From Candidatus Bathyarchaeota archaeon (GTDB lineage Archaea; Thermoproteota; Bathyarchaeia; Bathyarchaeales; SOJC01), in contig JAOUKM010000011.1 of assembly GCA_029882535.1 (NCBI GenBank), forward strand, positions 1 to 46,441: a stretch of DNA of 46,441 nucleotides, given 5' to 3'. A model generated the notes under the pieces. The model was not told where the DNA came from. It did no database searches and worked only from the letters and a program-made list of their open reading frames with translations. The position numbers and the translations under genes are program-made. Positions 8,160 to 16,783 of this stretch are shown piece after piece. Every line of letters starts with the position of its first letter. The stretch's first letter is position 1.

Positions 8160-9122
8160 ATGTCTGTGCTTGACGTAAAAAACTTGACAACTTATTATAA
8201 GACTATGAGAGGTCATGTGAAGGCTGTTGAAAACGTCAGTTTTTCATTGGAAAAAGGAGAAGCAATGGGACTAGCTGGCGAGTCAGGTTGCGGAAAAACT
8301 ACTGTAGCCTTATCTCTCTTGAGGATTCTGCCGTCAAACGGCAAAATATTAAAAGGTAAGATGCTTTTCAGGAATGTGGACATCACCAAATTATCCGAAG
8401 AAGAGTTAAGAAACAAAATACGATGGAAAGGTATTTCCCTTATATTCCAAGGCGCCATGAACGCTATGAATCCAATGTACAAAATAGAAGACCAGATAAT
8501 CGAAGTAATTAAGCAGCACGAGCCGAAAGTAACCAAACAAGAAGCAAGGGAACGAATTGCTAAACTATTTGAAATGGTGGGCTTGGAACCTGAGAGGGCA
8601 AAAAATTATCCTCACGAATTTAGTGGGGGGATGAGACAACGTGCAATGATCGCTATGGCTCTTGCGTGTAACCCAGACATTGTAATTGCAGACGAACCAG
8701 GAACAGCCTTGGACGTCATTGTCCAAGCTCAAGTTCTGAAACTGATGAGCGAGTTAAGGGATAAGTTAAACTTGGCAATAATAATGATTACACATGACCT
8801 GTCGATCATTTCAGAAACATGCGAAAGACTCGCCATTATGTATGCGGGAAAGATAGTAGAGCTTGGAGATGTAGTAACAATGTTTAAGAAACCAGCACAC
8901 CCTTATACGCAGGGGTTAATTTCAGCTTTTCCAAACATTAATGCTCCGAGACAAAAAATCGTGTCAATACATGGTTCGCCACCAGATCTCTTAGATCCGC
9001 CAGTAGGCTGCAGGTTCAACCCTCGTTGCGATTATGCGATGGACATCTGCAGAAAAGAGGAGCCCAAGTTCAAAGAAGTGTCTAAAGGCCATTTTGTAGC
9101 TTGCCATCTTGTCACTAGGTGA
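8160..9122 (+). CDS. dppD: ABC transporter ATP-binding protein, DppD/OppD family
   Basis: This 320-residue ATPase powers the importer. Walker A is GESGCGKT (residues about 40-47), the signature is EFSGGMRQRAMIAMAL, and Walker B is NPDIVIADEPGTALD, followed by the switch His in ITHDLS. The C-terminal domain has HPYTQGL and a cysteine cluster (CRFNPRC, then Cys at DIC and AC). This cluster is typical of DppD/DppF proteins, some of which bind an iron-sulfur cluster. The next gene overlaps by four bases. Confidence 0.92.
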   Translation: MSVLDVKNLTTYYKTMRGHVKAVENVSFSLEKGEAMGLAGESGCGKTTVALSLLRILPSNGKILKGKMLFRNVDITKLSEEELRNKIRWKGISLIFQGAMNAMNPMYKIEDQIIEVIKQHEPKVTKQEARERIAKLFEMVGLEPERAKNYPHEFSGGMRQRAMIAMALACNPDIVIADEPGTALDVIVQAQVLKLMSELRDKLNLAIIMITHDLSIISETCERLAIMYAGKIVELGDVVTMFKKPAHPYTQGLISAFPNINAPRQKIVSIHGSPPDLLDPPVGCRFNPRCDYAMDICRKEEPKFKEVSKGHFVACHLVTR

Positions 9123-10135
9123 TACTAATGGAAGAAACTATAATAAAAGTTGAAAACTTGAAAAAATGGTTTCCCGTAAAGCTAGGTTTCGTTAAAACTT
9201 TACTTACCAAACAGCAACTTTTTGTTCACGCTGTAGACGGAATCGATTTAGAATTAAAGAAGGGCGAAATATTAGGACTTGCTGGAGAAAGTGGAAGTGG
9301 AAAGACAACTGTAGGTAGACTAATTATGCGACTTATTGAGCCAACCTCTGGGAAAATATATTTCAAAGGAAAGGATATCTCCCATCTGAAGGAAGCCGCA
9401 ATGAAACCGTTGCGACGACAGATGCAAATAGTATTTCAAGATCCATATGAGTCATTAAACCCAAGGATGACTGTGGGGGATATTATAGCAGAGCCGATGA
9501 GGGTGCTCGGCATTGCAGATGAGAAGGAGTTAGAGAAAAAGGTTTACAATGTTCTTGAAGATGCTGAGTTGGCTCCTCCTGAAGAGTTCGTTTTTAGATA
9601 TCCTCACGAGTTAAGTGGAGGTCAGAGACAAAGAGTCGCAACAGCTAGAGCCTTCGTTATTAACCCTGAATTCATAGTTGCAGATGAACCAGTTTCTATG
9701 TTGGATGTTTCAATTAGAGCTGAAATTCTTCAATTCATGCTTTCACTGCTAGAAAAGCATCAAACTTCGTTCATATACATCACACATGACTTGGCACTAT
9801 CTAGACATATGTGTGATCGCATCGTCATAATGTACCTTGGCAAAGTTATGGAACAAGGCACTAATGAACAAGTCATTTTTGAATCCTTACATCCTTACAC
9901 AAAAGCCTTGATCATGGCTGTGCCAGTTCCTGACCCTACTGCTAAACGCATTGAAGTAGTGATTAAAGGTGAGATTCCAAGCCCGGTGAATCCTCCTTCT
10001 GGCTGTCGATTTCATACACGTTGTCCTTCATACATTGGTGATATTTGCCGTACAGTGGAACCACAACTTGTGGACATGGGTAAAGGACATTTAGTGGCAT
10101 GTCACCTATACACAGGAAAGGAAGCAAAATCCTAA
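9119..10135 (+). CDS. dppF: ABC transporter ATP-binding protein, DppF/OppF family
   Basis: The second ATPase subunit has 338 residues. Walker A is GESGSGKT, the Q-loop is FQDPYESLNPRMTV, the signature is ELSGGQRQRVATARA and Walker B is PEFIVADEPVSMLD. The C-terminal oligopeptide-transporter extension holds the same cysteine pattern as its partner (CRFHTRC, then Cys at DIC and AC). The frame opens with GTG at 9119, overlapping the dppD stop (GTGA). An ATG at 9128 is the alternative start. It pairs with DppD to form the heterodimeric motor. Confidence 0.92.
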   Translation: MILMEETIIKVENLKKWFPVKLGFVKTLLTKQQLFVHAVDGIDLELKKGEILGLAGESGSGKTTVGRLIMRLIEPTSGKIYFKGKDISHLKEAAMKPLRRQMQIVFQDPYESLNPRMTVGDIIAEPMRVLGIADEKELEKKVYNVLEDAELAPPEEFVFRYPHELSGGQRQRVATARAFVINPEFIVADEPVSMLDVSIRAEILQFMLSLLEKHQTSFIYITHDLALSRHMCDRIVIMYLGKVMEQGTNEQVIFESLHPYTKALIMAVPVPDPTAKRIEVVIKGEIPSPVNPPSGCRFHTRCPSYIGDICRTVEPQLVDMGKGHLVACHLYTGKEAKS

Positions 10136-10140
10136 CTAAC

Positions 10141-10148
10141 TTTTTTTT
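10141..10148 (+). terminator. T-run terminator after the importer ATPase genes
   Basis: Eight T bases begin six bases after the dppF stop, followed by CTTGG. The next gene is on the other strand, so this T tract is the likely end of the dppDF transcript. Confidence 0.5.
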
Positions 10149-10185
10149 CTTGGCGCATTTGGTATTTCAATACAGCATCAAATTG

Positions 10186-10848
10186 TTAGTGTTTCGGGTG
10201 TTTGGTCACCCATATAGATAAAGACACCCCGGCAATCATGAGCGCAATACCTATTGGGATAACAAACCAGTAAGGATACTCATTCTCTATCAGTAAACTC
10301 TGAAGTAAAAGTATTGAAGGTGGGCTCCAAACACCTATGTTACGATTGACTGTTGCATTGTAAACACCATCTATGGTAACGATTGCACTTATCTCTTGAT
10401 AATAAGTAATTCCTACCATTTGGAATTCGTTGGACTTCTCAAAAATTAGTCCCCCATCATTCGATGTAAGGTTAACGCCCCAAAACCGAACAACATCCGA
10501 TTGAGTGCTTTTAGGATCTGTTCCAAATATTGCAAAAAGTCTAGTCTCTTCTCCATGTGGATCAGTAATCGTAACAGGAACTTTTAGAAGATACATTTCG
10601 TACACCGAAGGCGGTTCGGCAGTCCAACCGGGACCAGGCTGCATACTTAGGTATAATCTTCTTCCTTTGCTGAAGTTACCTGCAATCCACCAAAAAGTAG
10701 CGTTCGTAAGAAGGTCCAACTTTTTATCTACGTCATCTCGAGACACTACTTTCTCCTGTTGAGAGCTAACCGCTGCAGATGTCACAATTAGACCAACAAA
10801 CAGTAGAATTATTCCAAAAACCAACCATTCGTTTCTCACGATAGGCAC
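10186..10848 (-). CDS. Hypothetical membrane-anchored extracytoplasmic protein
   Basis: This 220-residue protein has an N-terminal hydrophobic helix (WLVFGIILLFVGLIVTSAAV, residues about 8-27) and a second near the C-terminus (WFVIPIGIALMIAGVSLSIW), ending with a short basic tail. The 160 residues between are beta-rich with several Asn-X-Ser/Thr sites (NATFW, NLTSN, NATVN), so they probably face outwards. No family was recognised. It converges with the importer genes and lies downstream of the NosD-like gene on the same strand, 134 bases apart. Confidence 0.6.
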   Translation of the reverse strand: MPIVRNEWLVFGIILLFVGLIVTSAAVSSQQEKVVSRDDVDKKLDLLTNATFWWIAGNFSKGRRLYLSMQPGPGWTAEPPSVYEMYLLKVPVTITDPHGEETRLFAIFGTDPKSTQSDVVRFWGVNLTSNDGGLIFEKSNEFQMVGITYYQEISAIVTIDGVYNATVNRNIGVWSPPSILLLQSLLIENEYPYWFVIPIGIALMIAGVSLSIWVTKHPKH

Positions 10849-10982
10849 CTTTGCTAGCTTTTTAAAATGTTAAAACATCTCGATTTTAATTAACCTTTCT
10901 AGCCATGAAACAACTTGCTTATCTTCCAAAGACTACAGAAGATTAATATTTCCCCCTTGAAGAACTGAACAAGTTAGAGACA

Positions 10983-12848
10983 TTAACGTCGCTTCTTCAG
11001 TATAAAGTACACAGAAAAAGCTAAGGCAATAACTATCACCGTTACTACAATTACGTAGGGAATTATGTTTACAGGAGGGGCTTCAGCCTCGACCTCAACC
11101 GCTTTTGTCTCAGTTTCTGCCGACAACGTGTTTCGGTCGCCATCCCAACGGGCTTCAATCTCATATGTACCTACTTCCGACGTTTTCCACGTATAACTGT
11201 AGAAGCCATCTGTATCAGTTTTAACCACTACAACCACAGGATTAAGCTCGCCCACAGCGTAGAATTGGATGGAAACATTTACATTCTCACGTGTAGGATC
11301 TATAGAGCCTTTTATGGTAACGTTTGAGCCTACTTTAACTGTTTCCGGTTCAACGTCAATTGTGATTTTGCTTGTAGCTTTGTTTATCCCAAGCAACACA
11401 ATCCCTTCGGCTCCTAAAGTTTTATCATCACCTAACCAACTGGCATTGAGGAGGACATAAGTTCCTGCTTCGGTAGTTGTCCAAACAAAGTTGTAGCTAC
11501 TGTCATGCTGTGTCTTCACGGTGGCAAGCATAGTCCATGTTCCAAAAGGGTAAAACAGGTAACGAATCGTGATGTTCTCCCATGGTCTGGGGTTTTCGTG
11601 CTGATCTGTAATGATTCCGCTTATCGTTACATTGGAGCCAACTTCTACTATTTGAGGGTAAATGTTTATTGTTATGTTGCTACTCATTTTTTGTATAGTG
11701 ATGGTTTTTGTTATGTTGCTTGTTAGCCCGTTTGGGTCCTTTTTAACTGTTAAGGTCACGTTGTAGTTGCCTGTGGCGTTGTAGGCATGTGTCGTTATGT
11801 TTCCTTTTGGTGAATATTCTGGGTCGTATGCACCGTCGCCGAAATCCCATCTATAGCTAAGGCTGGATCCATAGGGATCGTAGCTGGTTGAAGCATCAAA
11901 AGTTACAGTTTCTTCTACGACTGGTGACTCTGGCGAGTAGCTGAAACGAGCTACAGGCGGTATTGGCGGAAGTGGTCCCCAAGGTTCCATAAGCGGATAA
12001 TTATCAACTCCCAGCCAAGGAATTTCAGTGTCGCCTATGCCATCACCAGCGACTCGTCCTCCACTTCCATCGTCTTCACCTGTATAGTCACTCCAGTAAT
12101 TTCCTTCAGTTCCATTGTCCCACGATGTATTTGGACCAGCCCAAAGTACCTCTATTTGAATCGTGTTATTGACAAAATTGTTATGGTAAAAAGTGTTGTT
12201 CTGGCATGTAGGCGCTTGAATAAGCAGTCCTTTAGTGTTTAAAATTATCGAATTGCTAACAATGCTGTTGTTGCTGCTTCCAGAAGGTAAATCAATCCCG
12301 TTAAAAGTGTTGTTCACAATTATGTTGTTGAGCATTTCGCAATGTGAAGCATTGTAAAGCCATATGCCTGTGTAACAGTTCTTTACTATAACATTATTTA
12401 GAGTAACGTTTTGGCTGTCTTTAATAGAGACTCCGTAAGCTGGCAGGTCTACTCTTGTGTTTTGGATGGTAAAATTGCTTATGACAACGTCTGACGCTAC
12501 TACACCTAAAATACGGGGGCTTTCAACTTTACCATCAAGAATAGTTGTTTCTGGGTCCTCTCCGATTAGTAGTATGGTTTGGTTGACAACAACATCTTCG
12601 TAATATGTTGCTGCTCTTACATAGACAGTGTCTCCGAAACTTGCTGCGTTAATAGCCTCCTGTATCATTGTGTAGTTATCTGGAACCCAAATAGTGCTGT
12701 TGGAACTGCTAAGACCGAATAGCCCACCTTCATAAGCGTTGATGTTACTAGTGTTAGCAGTTGCCTCTAAGTCAGTTAATGCCCAAAACGTCATCGGCAA
12801 TGCTAGCAAACACAAAAGAATCACTAGAATAACTGTTTTGTTAAACAT
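10983..12848 (-). CDS. Surface protein: NosD-type beta-helix, PKD domain, Ig-like repeats, C-terminal anchor
   Basis: The protein has 621 residues. A signal peptide (about 1-30) is followed by IWVPDNYTMIQEAINAASFG, the start of a pectate-lyase-type parallel beta-helix (about 50-290) ending with GNYWSDY and DGIGDTEIPWLGVDNYPLM. A PKD domain follows (about 298-385, with YRWDFGDG), then two Ig-like repeats, each starting with a TI.V.P..V.VGSNVTI-type strand. It ends with one membrane helix and the tail KKRR. The C-terminal layout (PP-rich linker, helix, basic tail) resembles sorted-protein tails. The archaeosortase gene is divergent from it. Ligand unknown; a role in adhesion or polysaccharide binding is inferred from the folds. 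Confidence 0.85.
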   Translation of the reverse strand: MFNKTVILVILLCLLALPMTFWALTDLEATANTSNINAYEGGLFGLSSSNSTIWVPDNYTMIQEAINAASFGDTVYVRAATYYEDVVVNQTILLIGEDPETTILDGKVESPRILGVVASDVVISNFTIQNTRVDLPAYGVSIKDSQNVTLNNVIVKNCYTGIWLYNASHCEMLNNIIVNNTFNGIDLPSGSSNNSIVSNSIILNTKGLLIQAPTCQNNTFYHNNFVNNTIQIEVLWAGPNTSWDNGTEGNYWSDYTGEDDGSGGRVAGDGIGDTEIPWLGVDNYPLMEPWGPLPPIPPVARFSYSPESPVVEETVTFDASTSYDPYGSSLSYRWDFGDGAYDPEYSPKGNITTHAYNATGNYNVTLTVKKDPNGLTSNITKTITIQKMSSNITINIYPQIVEVGSNVTISGIITDQHENPRPWENITIRYLFYPFGTWTMLATVKTQHDSSYNFVWTTTEAGTYVLLNASWLGDDKTLGAEGIVLLGINKATSKITIDVEPETVKVGSNVTIKGSIDPTRENVNVSIQFYAVGELNPVVVVVKTDTDGFYSYTWKTSEVGTYEIEARWDGDRNTLSAETETKAVEVEAEAPPVNIIPYVIVVTVIVIALAFSVYFILKKRR

Positions 12849-12872
12849 TGCAACAACCTTTGCCTTTGCTTT

Positions 12873-12882
12873 TTATATAAAT
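12873..12882 (-). promoter_or_regulatory. TATA box of the NosD/PKD gene
   Basis: Read on the minus strand the element is ATTTATATAA, about 25-34 bases before the ATG at 12848. That spacing puts the transcription start almost at the ATG, so the mRNA is probably leaderless. Confidence 0.5.
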
Positions 12883-12979
12883 ATTATTGCCATGAGCTAT
12901 AAAGTTAGCTAGTCTCACTGGTCTTTTCTGTCCCAGTGCAAATTATTCCTTAAGATCCAACTAACATAATATATATAAG

Positions 12980-14080
12980 ATGATCATATGCATGCTTTTG
13001 AAAAGGAGAAGGCTTTTGAAAAAGTTATCCGATGCCCACGGAGAAAGTTCCAAGTTCAAGACATTCCATCTCATTCAGCAAGTTTTGGCAAAAATTCACT
13101 TAAAGAAAGTGCAAACCTCTTTGGCTATTTTCTTCTCGTTTGGTGTACCTATCGCTATTCTTTTCTTTTTAGATCCAAACTCGTTTCAAGCAACGTGGAA
13201 AGGCAGAACGTTCTACTTTTTCTTCTTATGGTTTATCATTCTAGAGTTGCTGCTTGATTGGGAAAAATTTCAGTCAAAAACATTCAATATCTTAAAACCT
13301 ACAAGAATTGTTGTGCTTGCGGTAGCTTTGTTACTTCCATCAGTGTACGTTACTGCTGCCAACTATTTTGGACTCAACGAAGCAATTTTAGACTTAGCCA
13401 GACATTTCAATGTGCAGTGGGCGGATTGGATGCCTCTTTCCGTTGAATACTTAGTTTTTACGGCACTATTTGTTGCGATCACAATGCTCGCGCAAGGATT
13501 TGATGGCTTGAAAGATTTTTCTATTTCAGCATTTTTCTTAGGCGCCATTGGAACAGTGTACTTTATAGACAATTTGTATCCTTATGGAAGTTTCACTCCA
13601 TTCCAAATTTTTGTTCCCACCACAGCTGTGCTTGCAGCGAGTGTTCTAAACTTCGTGGGCTACCAGACAAGCTTTTATTCTTCAATGGAGGGAATGCCCG
13701 TTCTGAAGGCTTGGAACTCCCAAGGCGAGCGAACGTTTAGTATAGCTTGGCCATGCTCAGGTGTGCAGAGCCTTCTCATCTACACTTTCACAATTCTGTT
13801 TTTTCTCAAGAAGACAAGCATTCCATGGGGACAAAGGATAATCTATTTCGTTTTCGGCGCGCTTGTAACTTATTTTATTAATATTCTAAGAATAGTTTCC
13901 ATTTATGTTATTGCAATAAATGGTGGTGATTGGATGTTGTTTCACAACTACTATGGCGAATTGTATGCAATGGCTTGGATAATTGCCTACCCGCTTATAA
14001 TAATTTGTAGCCGTATGTTCTGGGCGAAGATAAAACTGAGATTAGGCGACAAAAATGTAATGCGCAACCTTTCTCGATAA
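12980..14080 (+). CDS. Archaeosortase/exosortase-family transpeptidase-like membrane protein
   Basis: This integral membrane protein of up to 366 residues has about eight hydrophobic helices. It carries the family's catalytic triad in order: Cys259 in AWPCSGVQSL, Arg304 in NILRIVSIY and His322 in WMLFHNYYGE. Archaeosortases cut a C-terminal tripartite signal of surface proteins and transfer them to a lipid or glycan anchor. The divergent NosD/PKD gene, 131 bases away, is an obvious candidate client. A TATA-like AATATATATAAG lies directly before 12980, so translation may really begin at Met5 (12992) or a TTG soon after. The archaeosortase subclass could not be assigned. Confidence 0.82.
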   Translation: MIICMLLKRRRLLKKLSDAHGESSKFKTFHLIQQVLAKIHLKKVQTSLAIFFSFGVPIAILFFLDPNSFQATWKGRTFYFFFLWFIILELLLDWEKFQSKTFNILKPTRIVVLAVALLLPSVYVTAANYFGLNEAILDLARHFNVQWADWMPLSVEYLVFTALFVAITMLAQGFDGLKDFSISAFFLGAIGTVYFIDNLYPYGSFTPFQIFVPTTAVLAASVLNFVGYQTSFYSSMEGMPVLKAWNSQGERTFSIAWPCSGVQSLLIYTFTILFFLKKTSIPWGQRIIYFVFGALVTYFINILRIVSIYVIAINGGDWMLFHNYYGELYAMAWIIAYPLIIICSRMFWAKIKLRLGDKNVMRNLSR

Positions 14081-14269
14081 GTTATTTGCGAAGGTTACAT
14101 ATACCGTTAAGGTGAAGTAACCAGCAGAATACAAATTCAGTTATTATGTTAAGCGAAATGAGAGAAAACAAGCGATTCTAAAAATTAGTTCGACTGAAAT
14201 AACATAAATCCCAATTTTTATAATGCCCCTCTTCAATTAAACTATGAATAAAAATCGGTGAAAAATTGA

Positions 14270-14632
14270 GTGAACTTTACTAATCTGGTTAAGAATGCGG
14301 TGAGAGTTGTCATCTGGAGTGTCTTTATTTTTTTGCTCATACTAGGACTAAATATGCTCTTATTTAGGTTCGTTCTGCGAGAAGTCTTTTACTACTACTA
14401 CGCGATTATTGCGTTGGAAGGTTGTATTTTGGTCGTGGTAGGAGTCTCTTTTATGGAGAAAAGGAAGACGCGAGTTTTACATGATTACATTTTCACTAAG
14501 TTCACTACGACTGTAAAATATCCTGCGAGACCTGTTCTGGGTGTAGCCTTAATTGTTGTAGGATTCTCTCTGATGTTACTGTGCATTTTTACGCCATTTC
14601 TAGAGTTTCTGAAGAACTTAGCAATAAGCTAA
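14270..14632 (+). CDS. Small hypothetical membrane protein
   Basis: A GTG-started frame encodes 120 residues with three hydrophobic helices: VRVVIWSVFIFLLILGLNML, then YYAIIALEGCILVVVGVSF, then VLGVALIVVGFSLMLLCIF. A basic loop, MEKRKTRVLHDYIF, lies between the last two. The pattern is typical of small archaeal membrane proteins of unknown function. It follows the archaeosortase gene by 189 bases on the same strand. Confidence 0.55.
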   Translation: MNFTNLVKNAVRVVIWSVFIFLLILGLNMLLFRFVLREVFYYYYAIIALEGCILVVVGVSFMEKRKTRVLHDYIFTKFTTTVKYPARPVLGVALIVVGFSLMLLCIFTPFLEFLKNLAIS

Positions 14633-14689
14633 CATACTCCTATCCTTGTTCTGCTCATTAAAAAACCTTAGAATTAAATCCATTTTCCG

Positions 14690-14860
14690 AAAAGCGATAG
14701 TGCGGGGGGCTAGGTTTAAACATCGGTTTAAATTCTCGGGATTTTTGTAGCTTTTGTTGAGCGAGTGACTTGGTTCATTCCGTCTCCCTTGGTTTGACGG
14801 AACTTAAACGGGAGTTCAAAGCTCCCCAGGGCTACATCAACCTTAGCGCGATAGAAAAAA
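14690..14860. other. tRNA-like structured stretch without a recognisable gene
   Basis: Read forward, GTAGCTT (about 14748) can pair with GGGCTAC (about 14840), and GGGAG-TTCAAAG-CTCCC forms a T-arm-like hairpin just before it. A 7-bp stem TTCCGTC/GACGGAA stands where an anticodon arm would be, but with an 11-base loop. The D-arm region is poor and two extra bases follow the T-arm. At the left edge, AGTGCGGGGG resembles the 3' flank of other tRNA-like fragments in the window. It may be a decayed tRNA or an unrelated structured RNA. Confidence 0.3.
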
Positions 14861-14887
14861 GGGGGATATTTATGCATTTTCACAGTG

Positions 14888-15154
14888 TCAAGTAGCTAAT
14901 ATGCTGCGTGTTAAAGGTGAAGATTCAAATTCCTCTATCAGTTCCAATCCTCTTTCTCCAGTTTTATACAAGTCACCACTCTTTTCGAGAAAACCATTGG
15001 CCTTCAAAAATTCAAGATACCTGCTAAGCTGTCCGTAACTCATGGATACCGAGCTAAGTAGATGCGTTTTCCTGATACCCTTCCTTGATGCTTTCAAAAT
15101 GGCGATTGTAATGCTTAGAGATTCCCTTCTCCTTGATAGAAAACACGAACTCAT
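14888..15154 (-). CDS. Winged-helix regulator, HTH_45 type
   Basis: This 88-residue protein is a single winged-helix domain of the common small archaeal type. It shows SITIAILKASRKGIRKTHLL, then SMSYGQLSRYLEFLKANGFL as recognition helix and following helix, then a short wing and LYKTGERGLELIEEFE. Length and order match the family. No ligand domain is present, so it probably acts as a simple dimeric repressor. Its targets are unknown. Confidence 0.78.
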   Translation of the reverse strand: MSSCFLSRRRESLSITIAILKASRKGIRKTHLLSSVSMSYGQLSRYLEFLKANGFLEKSGDLYKTGERGLELIEEFESSPLTRSILAT

Positions 15155-15255
15155 GAGTCATCCAGATATATTATAAATGCATTTTCTAGAACATAAATCT
15201 ATTTGCTTGTACTCAATCGTGGATGTAGACACTCAGAAAAATAGTACGAAAATCG

Positions 15256-15310
15256 GTAGTGCGGGGTTGGGATTCGAACCCACTCCACAGTAGAGATGTC
15301 ACCCGCAACT
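15256..15310 (-). pseudogene. tRNA 3'-end fragment (class II type)
   Basis: The minus strand reads a perfect T-arm (TGGGTTCGAATCCCA), a 3' acceptor-like ACCCCGCA and, before the T-arm, CTCT-ACTGT-GGAG, which can form a short variable arm as in tRNA-Leu or tRNA-Ser. No 5' acceptor, D-arm or anticodon arm can be found upstream, so it is not an intact tRNA. It may be a relic left by integration into a tRNA gene. A split-tRNA 3' half is a remote alternative. Confidence 0.45.
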
Positions 15311-15466
15311 CCCCTTTTTTCCATAAGTTCAAGATTAATTTTGATTTGTGATGGTTTTGTTTACAACGCACGCGCATCGAGCAGGCATTCTGATTCTTGT
15401 CGCTGCCTTCTTACGTTTTCCAGAAAGGAAGAAATTGACGAAGGATATGCACGCGCGGAGCAGTTG

Positions 15467-16561
15467 TCATATAATGAATTTTCCATTCTTCAGAATTGGT
15501 TTCTTGTTGATTGTGACTGTTGGTTTATCAATGAGGAAGTCCCAGTGCAGAGAAGATTCATTACTGCCGCCAAGCCAAGTGTTTTCCCCCAGAGCCACGT
15601 GGCATGTGCCGTATGCTTTTTCCGTTGCTAGGAGCATGTTGCCACAGGGATTAGTGCCAATGGCAAACTCAGCAATTGAGTAGGGGTTGCCAGTCGCGCT
15701 TTCAAGGCGAGGCTTAGCCAGCTCAAACATTCTCTCTGCAGAGACTTTCGCCTTCTCTTCACCGTTGAACTCGAGCCGGAAGCCCGTGGTTGTATCTCCT
15801 GGAAGATCTCTAGGATACACTACTCCAAATGCGCTTGTTTCCAAAGGTGCTACGAAGACTTCTCCTACCGGCAAGTTGTGGAGATAAGGTATGACTGACG
15901 ATTTCCCATCGTCATTAATCCAAGAGCGCCCATCAGCTCTAAGTGTCAGATCAGTGCCTCTCGGACATTTCACGTGAATTTCTCCGCCTCTTTCCATTAT
16001 TGCAATTAATCGTTGACCCAATTCTGTTAATTTCTCATAGTCAATATCCAGTGATGCAAGGAACAGTCGACGAGTTTCCTCGAAAGATTTACCTAGAGCT
16101 TGAGCCTGCTGCAAACAAGGATCCAGAAATCCTACCAAGTGCGTCTTCTTCTCCAAACACAATTGCTGAAGCTTACAAGCATTCCATTTTGAGATATTTT
16201 GGATTTCTACTAGTCTCTCTTTAAGTTCTGATCTTTGATAGATTGAGTTATCGAAACGGCTTCCGTTCATATAGATAAACCAGTCAGCGACATCGATCAA
16301 TGCCTGAGGAATCTTCGGAAACCCTGCGAAGGTTTCAATTGGAGCTTCTAGAAGCCTAGCATCTGAGATATAATCCCCTTGGCTTCGAACTAGAACTTCT
16401 ATCCCTCTTACTGCGCATTCCGCTGCAAAGGCGTATGCCAAATCTAGATTTTCGAGACCAGCATAGAAAACCGCAACCTGTTCTCGCTCAATAGGTAGTG
16501 CCCAATCCATGACTTTCTGAGCAATGTCTCGTAGTTGTTGTGATACTTGGAACATCGTCAA
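15467..16561 (-). CDS. Aminopeptidase, M29 family (AmpS/AmpT-like)
   Basis: This 364-residue metallo-aminopeptidase removes N-terminal residues from peptides using two metal ions. Family motifs are present in order: LPVGEVFVAPLE (first Glu ligand), IAEFAIGTNP, LLATEKAYGTCHVALGEN (Glu and His ligands), GGSNESSLHWDFLI (His and Asp ligands). Length is close to the usual 370-410 residues. There is no signal peptide, so it is cytoplasmic. It could finish digestion of peptides brought in by the Dpp-type importer; that link is inferred. The ATG at 16561 is followed by a second Met at codon 3. Confidence 0.9.
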   Translation of the reverse strand: MTMFQVSQQLRDIAQKVMDWALPIEREQVAVFYAGLENLDLAYAFAAECAVRGIEVLVRSQGDYISDARLLEAPIETFAGFPKIPQALIDVADWFIYMNGSRFDNSIYQRSELKERLVEIQNISKWNACKLQQLCLEKKTHLVGFLDPCLQQAQALGKSFEETRRLFLASLDIDYEKLTELGQRLIAIMERGGEIHVKCPRGTDLTLRADGRSWINDDGKSSVIPYLHNLPVGEVFVAPLETSAFGVVYPRDLPGDTTTGFRLEFNGEEKAKVSAERMFELAKPRLESATGNPYSIAEFAIGTNPCGNMLLATEKAYGTCHVALGENTWLGGSNESSLHWDFLIDKPTVTINKKPILKNGKFII

Positions 16562-16783
16562 ATCCTCAGCTTTGTGATCTGGATTTTTTATGTGCGCGCG
16601 CTATATAGGTTTACTATCCCTCTTGATTTACAGATATGCAATGTGAATTTCTGAGTGATGTAAATCGGCGCGTGCGCGGCATAACCAGCTTTTCAACAAG
16701 TTCGTTTAAACCAGAATTGATAAAACCTTTTCGCGTGCTAATATAGAGCTTTTTATTGTCGTTTTTCAGTTAAGTTTAGAGAA

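Noticed and set aside
15256-15330. An intact tRNA-Ser/Leu on the minus strand
   Set aside because: The T-arm is perfect, but no 5' acceptor strand, D-arm or anticodon arm can be paired, even allowing an intron in the near flank.
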